Source: Mycobacterium sp. 4858
GTDB lineage: Bacteria > Actinomycetota > Actinomycetes > Mycobacteriales > Mycobacteriaceae
Reading direction: 5' to 3'
Assembly (NCBI RefSeq): GCF_900240975.1
Contig: NZ_LT968776.1
Coordinates: 3,035,092 to 3,099,091, forward strand
DNA: 64,000 nucleotides
A program made the translations under genes and the position numbers. Below the pieces are notes generated by a model that saw nothing but the letters and a program-made list of their open reading frames with translations, was not told the DNA's origin and did not search any database. Of this stretch, positions 1 to 6,765 are shown piece by piece; the first letter of the stretch is position 1, and every line of letters starts with the position of its first letter.

Positions 1-266
1 GTGGTCGCCGGATCGACGGTGTACAGCTGCAGCGAGCGCGGTGACTCGTCCGGCGCGAACGTCGTCATGTGCATGGTGACCGGGTGGCGTTCGACGAGCG
101 CGCGCGCCGTCACCATCTCACAGACGTACAGCCCGCTGACCGTGCCGACCTTGGATTGCTCCAGCTCTCGGCACAGCGTGCGGAATGCAACGTTGGTCAC
201 GCCTGCCATCGGGGCCAGCACCACCGGGCTGGCGAGCGTGATCGGACCGATGCGCAAGGCCGCTAC
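1..266 (-). CDS. dus: tRNA-dihydrouridine synthase (Dus), 5' part only
   Basis: The reverse strand encodes the N-terminus of a Dus/NifR3 FMN enzyme that reduces uridine to dihydrouridine in tRNA. The visible protein has the family's opening block LRIGPITLASPVVLAPMAGV followed by TNVAFRTLCRE and SGLYVCEM; the APMAGVT motif forms part of the FMN-binding barrel entrance. The gene runs off the left edge. It lies just downstream of desA1 on the same strand, as Rv0823c lies next to Rv0824c in M. tuberculosis. The start is uncertain: the frame stays open back into the end of desA1, so a GTG or TTG start overlapping desA1 is likely (TTG at 257 is one option). Identity is firm from the motifs; only the start is open. 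Confidence 0.85.
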
Positions 267-1285
267 CGGCGGCTCATAGCCAGTTTGCCGGCGGTCTGGT
301 GCAGCTCGAATGCGGTGGTCCGCTTGCCGGTGCGGGCCTCCCGATCGAGCTGGCGTTGCTTGGATATCTCGAACTTGTCGCAGGCCTGCTCGAGTTCCTT
401 GATCAGCAGTGCGAGGTCGTCACGCATCGCCGCCGCCTCACCGGTGAAGTCCTCGCGCTCGAAGATGCGCCACTTCTTCAGCACCGGCATGACCACGTCT
501 TCGAGGTGGATGCGGGGGTCATAGACCCCCCCGACGGCGATGAACACGGCCTTACGCCGGAACTCGGGGACCTGATAGCCAGGCATCTGGAAATTGCGCA
601 GCACCTTGTGTAGCTCTTTCATCGCCTGATTAGGTGCAATCTCAAACCCGGCCTCGCTGACATCGCGGTAGAAGATCATGTGCAGGTTCTCGTCGGCCGA
701 GATCTTGGCCAGCAGCTGGTCGGCGACAGTCTCGTTGCAGGCCTTGCCCGTGTTGCGGTGCGAGATCCGGGTGGCCAGCTCCTGGAACGTCACGTAGATG
801 ACAGAGTCGAACAGGCTCTCGGCGAACAGATCGGCCCGCACCTGTTGGTTCTGGCCCGGGCTGAAGCCCCGGTTGACCACCTCGATGCGCAGCTTCTCCA
901 GCTCGACCGGGTCGACCGCGCGGGTCACGACCAGGTAGTCGCGCAACGCGATCCCGTGTCGGTTCTCCTCGGCGGTCCACCGGTTGACCCACTGGCCCCA
1001 GGCGCCATCCAGGCCGAAGTTCATCGCAATCTCGCGGTGGTATGACGGCAGGTTGTCTTCTGTCATCAGGTTCTGCACCATCGCCACCTGGGCGAGGTCG
1101 GAGAGCTTGCTCTCCTCGGGATGCCAGTCCTGCCCGCCCAGCGCGTAGAAGTTCTTGCCGTCCGACCACGGGATGTAGTCGTGCGGGTTCCAGTCCTTGT
1201 GCATGCTCTCGTGCCGGTTGAGGCACTTCTCGACCACCGGTTCGAGCTCATGTAGCAGCTGTAGGTTTGTCAGCTCGGCTGACAT
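263..1285 (-). CDS. desA1: Acyl-[ACP] desaturase DesA1
   Basis: A 340-residue soluble diiron desaturase that introduces a double bond into an acyl chain on acyl carrier protein; in mycobacteria DesA1 feeds mycolic acid synthesis. The start is the ATG at 1285, preceded by the Shine-Dalgarno CTGGAGG; the open frame continues upstream to 1816 but that part has no family similarity. Diiron ligands are visible as EENRHG in the first half and DENLHM in the second, the paired E/D-ExxH motifs of the family. Length and position match Rv0824c. A sigma-A-like promoter lies 37-65 bp upstream. Confidence 0.95.
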   Translation of the reverse strand: MSAELTNLQLLHELEPVVEKCLNRHESMHKDWNPHDYIPWSDGKNFYALGGQDWHPEESKLSDLAQVAMVQNLMTEDNLPSYHREIAMNFGLDGAWGQWVNRWTAEENRHGIALRDYLVVTRAVDPVELEKLRIEVVNRGFSPGQNQQVRADLFAESLFDSVIYVTFQELATRISHRNTGKACNETVADQLLAKISADENLHMIFYRDVSEAGFEIAPNQAMKELHKVLRNFQMPGYQVPEFRRKAVFIAVGGVYDPRIHLEDVVMPVLKKWRIFEREDFTGEAAAMRDDLALLIKELEQACDKFEISKQRQLDREARTGKRTTAFELHQTAGKLAMSRR

Positions 1286-1321
1286 ACGGCCTCCAGTTAT
1301 CTGTGTCGACGGGTAGCAGTC

Positions 1322-1350
1322 AATATATCTGTGTACATCAGTAGCATCAA
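1322..1350 (-). promoter_or_regulatory. Candidate desA1 promoter
   Basis: On the minus strand TTGATG (1345-1350) and TATATT (1322-1327) are separated by exactly 17 bp and point at desA1, leaving a leader of about 30 nt with a good ribosome site. Assigned by eye; not tested. Confidence 0.5.
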
Positions 1351-1437
1351 GCTGCCTCGCCGCGCGCCGCGCAAAGGATAAATGCCACCGTTCTCGGGGT
1401 TTGCCGCTATGGCGCGCCCGGTAAACAGGTGGTTGGG

Positions 1438-2043
1438 CTACCCCAGGTCGGGGGCGGGAACGTACGGGGCCGCCGTCACGTAGAGCATGTTGACGCAGTA
1501 GTCGATGAACTGTTTGCGCGTCGCGCCGAGCTGTCCGTTCAGGTACGCGGTGAACAGGCTCGACAGCCCGCCGACCAGGCTGGTGGCGATCATCTTCTGC
1601 AGCACCGGATCGGCGATCCGGGACAGTTTGCGCTGCAGCAGTTCGATGAAGTTGGGCATCCACTCGGCGCCCGAGCGGGTCAGTATCGGCTCGACCGCCG
1701 GCGCCAGCAACAGCACACGCCCGCGGACCGGGTCGTCGACCATCAGCTCGACAAACTTTTCGACGGCGTCCCGCGGGGTATTCGCCGACGTGAGCGTGGT
1801 CATGGCGCGCGTGCACACGTCGTCGTAGACCGCGCGCACGAACTCGTCACGGTCCGAAAAGCTTTCGTAGAAGTAGCGTTCGGTCAGCGCGGCCTTGCGG
1901 CACACCGCACGCACCGTCAGCGCCGGTCGGATGTCGCCGCCGAGCAATTGCACGCCGGCGGCGATGAGGTTGTCGCGACGGAGGGCGAGGCGATCCTCTA
2001 AGGGGACGCCGGTCCAACGGCCCCGTCGTTGACCGGACTGCAC
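1438..2043 (-). CDS. TetR-family regulator (Rv0825c-like)
   Basis: A 201-residue TetR regulator with a GTG start at 2043. The N-terminal helix-turn-helix is visible around residues 25-65 (LTVRAVCRKAALTERYFYESF), and the C-terminal part is the helical ligand domain. It is divergent from the DUF2236 gene at 2111 with a gap of under 70 bp, so it probably controls that gene and itself. The place corresponds to Rv0825c beside Rv0826. The ligand is unknown. No strong palindrome was found in the divergent gap. Confidence 0.85.
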   Translation of the reverse strand: MQSGQRRGRWTGVPLEDRLALRRDNLIAAGVQLLGGDIRPALTVRAVCRKAALTERYFYESFSDRDEFVRAVYDDVCTRAMTTLTSANTPRDAVEKFVELMVDDPVRGRVLLLAPAVEPILTRSGAEWMPNFIELLQRKLSRIADPVLQKMIATSLVGGLSSLFTAYLNGQLGATRKQFIDYCVNMLYVTAAPYVPAPDLG

Positions 2044-2110
2044 ATCGCTCCTAAGCTTGAAAATGACAACGCATGTAGTCAGTTTTGCAGATACCTACAG
2101 GAATCCAATA

Positions 2111-3163
2111 GTGACTCAACATACGTCCGGAACCCGCCCGCCGACCAGCGACGCCGCAAGCGGCTGTTCGGCCATTACCGCCGGGACCGATCTGCCGGGC
2201 GGCGTGGCCGGCGGCTGCCCGGTCTCGCCGCTGGGCTACGACGCGCCACCGATGCCGCTGGGCCCCGAGTCGCTGACATGGCGGTATTTCGGGGACTGGC
2301 GCGGGATGCTGCAGGGCCCGTGGGCGGGCTCCATGCAGAACATGCATCCGCAGCTCGGCGCGGCCGTCATCGACCACTCGACGTTCTTCCGGGAACGGTG
2401 GCAACGCCTGCTGCGCTCCTTGTATCCGATCGGTGGCGTCGTCTTCGACGGTGACCGCGCCCCGGTCACCGGCAGTGAGGTGCGCGACTACCACACCGAC
2501 ATCAAGGGGGTCGACGAACAAGGCCGCCGGTACCACGCGTTGAACCCCGACGTCTTCTATTGGGCCCACGCCACTTTTTTCGTCGGCACCATTCACGTGG
2601 CCGAGCGGTTCTGCGGCGGGTTGACCGAAGCGCAGAAACGCCAATTGTTCAACGAACACGTCGACTGGTACCGGATGTACGGGATGAGCATGCGGCCCGT
2701 CCCGGCGTCGTGGGAGGAATTCCAGGTCTACTGGGACCACATGTGCCGCAACGTGCTTGAAGACAACTTCGCCGCCCGCGCGGTGCTCGACCTCACCGAG
2801 CTGCCGAAACCCCCGTTTGCGCAATGGCTTCCGGACTGGTTGTGGGCCGCCCAGCGGAAACTTCTCGCGCCGTTCTTCGTCTGGGTGACCGTGGGTCTGT
2901 ACGACCCTCCGGTGCGCGAGTTGATGGGCTACCGGTGGTCGGGACGCGACGAGTGGCTGCATCGCCGCTTCGGCGACGTCGTTCGCGCGGTGTTCGCCTT
3001 CGTGCCGAGCCGGTTCCGCAAGCACCCGCGGGCCCGGGCGGGCTTCGACCGCGCCGCCGGGCGTATCCCGGCCGACACGCCGCTGGTGCACACGCCGGCG
3101 CGTAACCTGCCGCCCGTGGACGAGCGCGGCGAGCCAAAGCATTACTGCCCGGCGGTCTCCTGA
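2111..3163 (+). CDS. DUF2236 (MpaB/latex-clearing-type) oxygenase-like protein
   Basis: This protein belongs to the DUF2236 family, which includes heme b rubber oxygenase Lcp and MpaB-like ER-bound oxygenases. It is Rv0826-like. I prefer the GTG at 2111 (350 residues), because it gives the length of the M. tuberculosis protein; an ATG at 2057 in frame would add 18 residues with no family character. Family features are the N-terminal FGDWRGML segment, the HP/ID-HS block near residues 80-90 and the conserved HVDWYRMYGMSMRPVP region. No signal peptide is seen. Substrate unknown. Its stop codon sits inside the first copy of a 39-bp duplicated sequence. Confidence 0.8.
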   Translation: MTQHTSGTRPPTSDAASGCSAITAGTDLPGGVAGGCPVSPLGYDAPPMPLGPESLTWRYFGDWRGMLQGPWAGSMQNMHPQLGAAVIDHSTFFRERWQRLLRSLYPIGGVVFDGDRAPVTGSEVRDYHTDIKGVDEQGRRYHALNPDVFYWAHATFFVGTIHVAERFCGGLTEAQKRQLFNEHVDWYRMYGMSMRPVPASWEEFQVYWDHMCRNVLEDNFAARAVLDLTELPKPPFAQWLPDWLWAAQRKLLAPFFVWVTVGLYDPPVRELMGYRWSGRDEWLHRRFGDVVRAVFAFVPSRFRKHPRARAGFDRAAGRIPADTPLVHTPARNLPPVDERGEPKHYCPAVS

Positions 3164-3239
3164 GCCGGCGCGCCCGCGCTACGCGTGGGGGTGGCCGGCC
3201 CCTGAGCCGGCGCGCCCGCGCTACGCGTGGGGGTGGCCG
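3159..3239. repeat. 39-bp tandem direct repeat at the convergent gene ends
   Basis: The 39-bp stretch at 3159-3197 is repeated without a mismatch at 3201-3239 (period 42 bp, spacer GCC). The first copy contains the stop codon of the DUF2236 gene; the second contains the stop codon (reverse strand, 3221-3223) of the His-rich peptide gene. It looks like a recent short tandem duplication at the junction of two convergent genes. Confidence 0.95.
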
Positions 3240-3424
3240 TGCACGTCCTCCAGCCCGGCCTGATGCACGTGCTGATGGCTGTGCTCGGTGCTGTCGGCGT
3301 GGTGGTGGGCGTGTTCGTGCTCGACGTGGTCGTGTTCGTGCGCGGTGTGCGCGTGCGCGTGGGTGACGTCACCGTGCTCGTGTTCGTGCGCGTGGGGCGC
3401 GTCGTGGGCGTGTTGCTCGGTCAT
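3221..3424 (-). CDS. Histidine-rich metal-binding peptide downstream of kmtR
   Basis: A 67-residue peptide with 24 histidines arranged as HAH, HEH, HDH and HHH runs (HAHEHEHGD, HEHAHHHAD), with acidic residues between them. Such composition is typical of Ni/Co/Zn storage or buffering peptides. The start at 3424 is backed by an almost perfect Shine-Dalgarno, AAGGAGG, 8 nt upstream, and the gene begins only 13 bp after the kmtR stop, so both are probably on one transcript. KmtR is a nickel/cobalt sensor, so I infer that this peptide binds the same metals. No signal peptide or membrane segment is seen, which suggests a cytosolic protein. Confidence 0.8.
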   Translation of the reverse strand: MTEQHAHDAPHAHEHEHGDVTHAHAHTAHEHDHVEHEHAHHHADSTEHSHQHVHQAGLEDVHGHPHA

Positions 3425-3437
3425 GGGTGCCGCCTCC

Positions 3438-3827
3438 TTATGTGATAGATGCGCTCTGCTGATCGCCGACGGCCTTCAGCCCGCCATCCCTGCGGTGATG
3501 ACCTGGCACGCCCGGGCCCGCGTGTTCGGCGTTGAAAACCGCGTCGATGACGAGTTGGCGAATGTGGTCGTTTTCCAGGCTGTAGAAGATCGTGGTCCCG
3601 TCCCGGCGGGTGCGGACCAGGCGCGCCATCCGCAGCTTCGCCAGGTGCTGGGAGACCGACGGCGCCGGCTTGCCCACGTGCTCGGCGAGTTCGTTGACCG
3701 ACATCTCCCGGTCGGTCAGCGACCACAGCACCTGCACCCGGGTGGCGTCGGCCAGCATCCGGAACACCTCGACCACCAGGCTCACCTGATGATCCGGCAG
3801 CCGGGCTGCGCTATTACCTGCATGCAT
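3438..3827 (-). CDS. kmtR: Ni(II)/Co(II)-sensing ArsR-family repressor KmtR
   Basis: A 129-residue winged-helix repressor. The recognition helix is visible at residues 54-65 (PAPSVSQHLAKL). The five residues reported as KmtR metal ligands are present at the same numbers: His88, Glu101, His102, His110 and His111. The start is ATG 3827; a second in-frame extension to 4196 overlaps the neighbouring deaminase and is not believable. Position matches Rv0827c. In M. tuberculosis KmtR represses itself and a cation exporter; here it is followed by a His-rich peptide gene. A degenerate inverted repeat overlaps its start. Confidence 0.92.
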   Translation of the reverse strand: MHAGNSAARLPDHQVSLVVEVFRMLADATRVQVLWSLTDREMSVNELAEHVGKPAPSVSQHLAKLRMARLVRTRRDGTTIFYSLENDHIRQLVIDAVFNAEHAGPGVPGHHRRDGGLKAVGDQQSASIT

Positions 3828-3843
3828 ACGCAAACAATATTCA
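3823..3843. promoter_or_regulatory. Candidate KmtR operator
   Basis: TGCATA (3823-3828) and TATTCA (3838-3843) form an imperfect inverted repeat (5 of 6 bp) with 9 bp between, overlapping the kmtR start codon. ArsR repressors often bind such AT-rich repeats at their own promoter. Weak but well placed. Confidence 0.35.
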
Positions 3844-3871
3844 AGGGGCGCGCCGCTGCCAACGGATGCGG

Positions 3872-4372
3872 TCAGGGCGAGGGGACGACCGTAGACCGCG
3901 GCTCGCCGCCGTTGCGTTCGTTCCAGAACCGATAGACCTCCACCGCGTCGTCGCGGGGTTGGTAACGCATGGGCAGGCGCCGCTGGTCCCAGGCCTTCGC
4001 GAACTCGTCGTAGAAGGTGGACACCTCGAAGTACTTGCGGTCGTCGAGGTAGTACCGCTCGTAGGCCTCGCGGGTGATCAGAAAGATCACTTCCCGGGGG
4101 GAGCAGTAGTACAGCGATCCCAGGCACATCGGACACGGGTGCGCCATCACGTAGATCGTGGCGTTGACGAGGTGCTCGGTGCCCAGCTTCATGCACGCCT
4201 CACGGATCGCCAGGATCTCGGCATGCGCGGTCGGGTCGTTCGTCTGGGCCACCCGGTTGGCGCTCTCGGCGAGAATCTCACCGTCGTTGACGATCACCGT
4301 CGCAAACGGGCGACCGCCCTCCGCGACGTTTCGGCGGGCCAGCTCGATCGTCCGCTGGGCGAAGTCGGTCAC
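3872..4372 (-). CDS. Cytidine/guanine deaminase-family zinc enzyme
   Basis: A 166-residue nucleoside or base deaminase of the CDA fold, Rv0828c-like. The zinc motifs are complete: HAE at residues 50-52 (His zinc ligand and catalytic Glu) and PCPMC at 79-83 (two Cys ligands). The C-terminal half, RYYLDDRKYFEVSTFYDEFA, is longer than in tRNA adenosine deaminases and is closer to guanine deaminase-like proteins, so the substrate is open. It is on the same strand as kmtR, with 44 bp between them. Confidence 0.85.
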   Translation of the reverse strand: MTDFAQRTIELARRNVAEGGRPFATVIVNDGEILAESANRVAQTNDPTAHAEILAIREACMKLGTEHLVNATIYVMAHPCPMCLGSLYYCSPREVIFLITREAYERYYLDDRKYFEVSTFYDEFAKAWDQRRLPMRYQPRDDAVEVYRFWNERNGGEPRSTVVPSP

Positions 4373-4464
4373 AGCTCGCAGGGTAGTCGCGCCAGGGTGC
4401 GGAATCGGCGCTGTGATACTGACTAGATCGTCTATTCAATTTGTGATCGGGATGAGGGAACACC

Positions 4465-5361
4465 ATGGCGCGCACCGATCGCGATCGCTGGGATCTGGCG
4501 ACCAGCGTGGGGGCGACGGCGACCATGGTCGCCGCCCAGCGGGCCCTGTCGTCGGACGCGAAGTTGATCGACGACCCGTACGCGGCCCCGCTGGTGCGCG
4601 CCGTCGGAATCGACGTCTACGTCCGGCTGGTCAACGGCGAGATCCCCGCCGGCGGAGCTTCCGAGTTCGACCCGCACCGAATGGCGCGAGGGATGGCTTG
4701 CCGCACAAGGTTTTACGATGACTTCTTCCTGGAAGCGACGCGCAATGGCATCTCGCAGGCGGTGATCCTCGCGTCGGGGCTGGACGCGCGCGCCTACCGC
4801 CTGCCGTGGCCGGCGGGCACCGTCGTCTACGAGGTGGACATGCCGGAGGTGATCGAGTTCAAGACCCTGACCCTCGAGGACCTGGGCGCCGAGCCGACCG
4901 CCGAGCGGCGCGCCGTCGCCATCGACCTGCGCGACGACTGGGCCGCGGCGCTCCTTAAGGCCGGCTTCGACCCGCGGGCGCCGTCGGCGTGGAGCGCCGA
5001 GGGCTTGTTGGTGTACCTGCCGGAGGAGGCCCAGGACGCGCTGTTCGACAACATCACCGCGCTGAGCGCCCCGGGCAGCCGGCTGGCCTTCGACTTCGTG
5101 CCGGACACCGCCGTCTTCGCCGACCCGCGGTGGCGGGCGCACCACGACCGGATGAGCGAGCTCGGGTTCGAGGTCGACTTCAACGACCTCGTCTACCACG
5201 GCGAGCGCAGCCACATCGTCGACCACCTCAGCCAGCGGGGCTGGCGAACGTCGTCGCAAACCGTCGCGGAACTGCATGCCGCCAACGGCTTCGCCTACGC
5301 CGACGACGAGGTGGCCCAGGCATTCGCCGATGTGACCTACAGCAGCGCGGTGCTCGGGTGA
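4465..5361 (+). CDS. SAM-dependent methyltransferase, leucine carboxyl methyltransferase type (Rv0830-like)
   Basis: A 298-residue member of the mycobacterial TIGR00027/PF04072 paralogue family. Typical motifs are DPYAAPLVRAVG near residue 37, the SAM site ILASGLDARAYRLPW near 100, YEVDMPEVIEFK and EGLLVYLPEEAQDALF. The substrate of these paralogues is unknown; a carboxyl or hydroxyl group is assumed from the family. It starts at ATG 4465, 92 bp from the divergent deaminase gene, and is the last backbone gene before the tRNA block, as in M. tuberculosis. Confidence 0.9.
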   Translation: MARTDRDRWDLATSVGATATMVAAQRALSSDAKLIDDPYAAPLVRAVGIDVYVRLVNGEIPAGGASEFDPHRMARGMACRTRFYDDFFLEATRNGISQAVILASGLDARAYRLPWPAGTVVYEVDMPEVIEFKTLTLEDLGAEPTAERRAVAIDLRDDWAAALLKAGFDPRAPSAWSAEGLLVYLPEEAQDALFDNITALSAPGSRLAFDFVPDTAVFADPRWRAHHDRMSELGFEVDFNDLVYHGERSHIVDHLSQRGWRTSSQTVAELHAANGFAYADDEVAQAFADVTYSSAVLG

Positions 5362-5395
5362 CAAGCGCCGCTCTGCCGAGGCCAACACGCGTCGG

Positions 5396-5468
5396 TGCCC
5401 CCACTAGGACTCGAACCTAGGACCTGCGGATTAAAAGTCCGTAGCTCTACCAACTGAGCTATAGGGGC
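5396..5468 (-). tRNA. lysT: tRNA-Lys (TTT)
   Basis: Seventy-three nt on the minus strand. The acceptor arms GCCCCTA and TGGGGGC pair, the D-loop AGTTGGTAGA and T-loop GGTTCGAGTCC are present, and the anticodon loop CTTTTAA gives TTT. CCA is not encoded. Confidence 0.97.
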
Positions 5469-5508
5469 TGCGGACATTCAGGATACTTGGGCCCAAAGTG
5501 CGGCTCGT

Positions 5509-5538
5509 TTGAGGATTGGGCCCGCAGTGACCTAAGCT
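5509..5538 (+). promoter_or_regulatory. Possible promoter of the Glu-Asp-Phe tRNA block
   Basis: TTGAGG (5509-5514) and TAAGCT (5533-5538) are 18 bp apart and about 55 bp before tRNA-Glu. The match to consensus is modest. Confidence 0.35.
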
Positions 5539-5592
5539 GACGTGGCTCCTAACGAAACCTCGTTGCGAGTACCCCGGAGTGATTCGGTTCTG

Positions 5593-5665
5593 GCCCCCAT
5601 CGTCTAGTGGCCTAGGACGCCGCCCTTTCACGGCGGTAGCACGGGTTCGAATCCCGTTGGGGGTA
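5593..5665 (+). tRNA. gluT: tRNA-Glu (TTC)
   Basis: Seventy-three nt. Acceptor GCCCCCA pairs with TGGGGGT (G-U closing pair), the anticodon loop is CTTTCAC giving TTC, and the T-loop is GGTTCGAATCC. It is first of three tandem tRNAs on the plus strand. Confidence 0.97.
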
Positions 5666-5694
5666 CGCGACGCGGTGACGCGGAGCAGCAGCAA

Positions 5695-5768
5695 GGCCCT
5701 GTGGCGCAGTTGGTTAGCGCGCCGCCCTGTCACGGCGGAGGTCGCGGGTTCGAGTCCCGTCAGGGTCG
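5695..5768 (+). tRNA. aspT: tRNA-Asp (GTC)
   Basis: Seventy-four nt. Acceptor GGCCCTG pairs with CAGGGTC, anticodon loop CTGTCAC gives GTC, T-loop GGTTCGAGTCC. It lies 29 bp after tRNA-Glu, so both are likely cotranscribed. Confidence 0.97.
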
Positions 5769-5797
5769 CCGATTCGGCGAGGCACTTCATGCCTTCC

Positions 5798-5871
5798 GGC
5801 CAGGTAGCTCAGTCGGTACGAGCGTCCGCCTGAAAAGCGGAAGGTCGGCGGTTCGATCCCGCCCCTGGCCA
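5798..5871 (+). tRNA. pheU: tRNA-Phe (GAA)
   Basis: Seventy-four nt. Acceptor GGCCAGG pairs with CCTGGCC, anticodon loop CTGAAAA gives GAA, T-loop GGTTCGATCCC. Conserved order with M. tuberculosis stops right after this gene, a common pattern where DNA has been inserted at a tRNA; no second copy of the tRNA 3' end was noticed in this window. Confidence 0.97.
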
Positions 5872-6076
5872 CCGTGAAAGAACGCACGGCGCGGCGGACG
5901 GCGCCCTATGTCTCGCCGCAACCCGGGATCTGGTCAGACTCGCGGGGGCCAGGGTCGAGCTCGGCAGCGCGACGATTGACCGTCACTGGATGCTCGTGCC
6001 CATTTCGTGCCCTCGCGAGGGGTGGCCGCCGCGACAGGGGAGCCGTTCGTCGCCGGCACGCCTCTCGGCTGAGTGG

Positions 6077-6700
6077 CTACCGGCTTGCGCAGGGGTTCAC
6101 CGCCGCCGTTGGCTGGTCGCCGGGGCGACCGAGCATGGTGTCGATGATCTGCTCGATCTCGAAGGGCGTGGGAACGGTTCGCACCAGCAGCGCGTGCTGG
6201 AGGATCAGAGCCGGTCCCGTTTGTACGGCGAGGGCCGTTACCGAAGCGGGGTCAACCTCACCGGAACAGATGCCGGCAAGGATGATGTTCTCGAGGACGG
6301 CCGTACTGCGTGCCAGGACCGAATCGACGTATAGGGACCGTATTTCGGCGTCGTGGAAGAGACCTACGATGACGATCGATTCCGGGTAAGGCGTGTTGCC
6401 GACGAGAACCTCGGCCAACGAGCTCAGGGTCGCAAACAAATTCTGCCGCGACGACCCCAAGCGCTGGCCGGTTGGCATCAACGGAACCAGCGACTTCAAA
6501 GCGGCCAGTATCAAGTCTCGTTTTCCGGGCCACCGGCGATACAGTGAGGCCTTGCCGCAGCCTGCCCGAGCGGCGACCTTCTCCATGGTGAATCGGTGGT
6601 AGCCCGCCGTTTTCAGTTCGGTCAATGTCGCGTCGTACACGGCTCGTTCGAGTTCGCTCGCCCGACGGCGACTTGTCACCGCCGGTCGTCCGGTCGTCAC
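6077..6700 (-). CDS. TetR-family regulator downstream of mmpS-mmpL
   Basis: A 207-residue TetR protein with a GTG start at 6700. The DNA-binding domain is at residues 15-65 (FTMEKVAARAGCGKASLYRRW). It follows mmpL on the same strand after a 65-bp gap, so it can be read from the mmpS promoter and is a good candidate for the repressor acting on the perfect palindrome at 10303-10329. The ligand is unknown. Another TetR gene flanks the system on the other side. Confidence 0.85.
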   Translation of the reverse strand: MTTGRPAVTSRRRASELERAVYDATLTELKTAGYHRFTMEKVAARAGCGKASLYRRWPGKRDLILAALKSLVPLMPTGQRLGSSRQNLFATLSSLAEVLVGNTPYPESIVIVGLFHDAEIRSLYVDSVLARSTAVLENIILAGICSGEVDPASVTALAVQTGPALILQHALLVRTVPTPFEIEQIIDTMLGRPGDQPTAAVNPCASR

Positions 6701-6765
6701 TTACGGCTCGGATTGGCTGAATCGGACCGCTTCGCGCGTGATTCGCGAGCCTGACGCGTGCGCAA

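Noticed and set aside
263..1816. Long N-terminal extension of DesA1
   Set aside because: The 177 extra residues are the reading of intergenic and tetR DNA; ATG 1285 has a good ribosome site and gives the family length.
5798..5871. tRNA-Phe as attachment site of an integrated element
   Set aside because: Gene order changes right after it, but no integrase gene, no phage genes and no second copy of the tRNA 3' end were seen in the window.
5874..6389. A 171-codon open frame after tRNA-Phe
   Set aside because: It runs against the TetR gene at 6077-6700 and has no recognisable features; the 205-bp gap before tetR seems empty.
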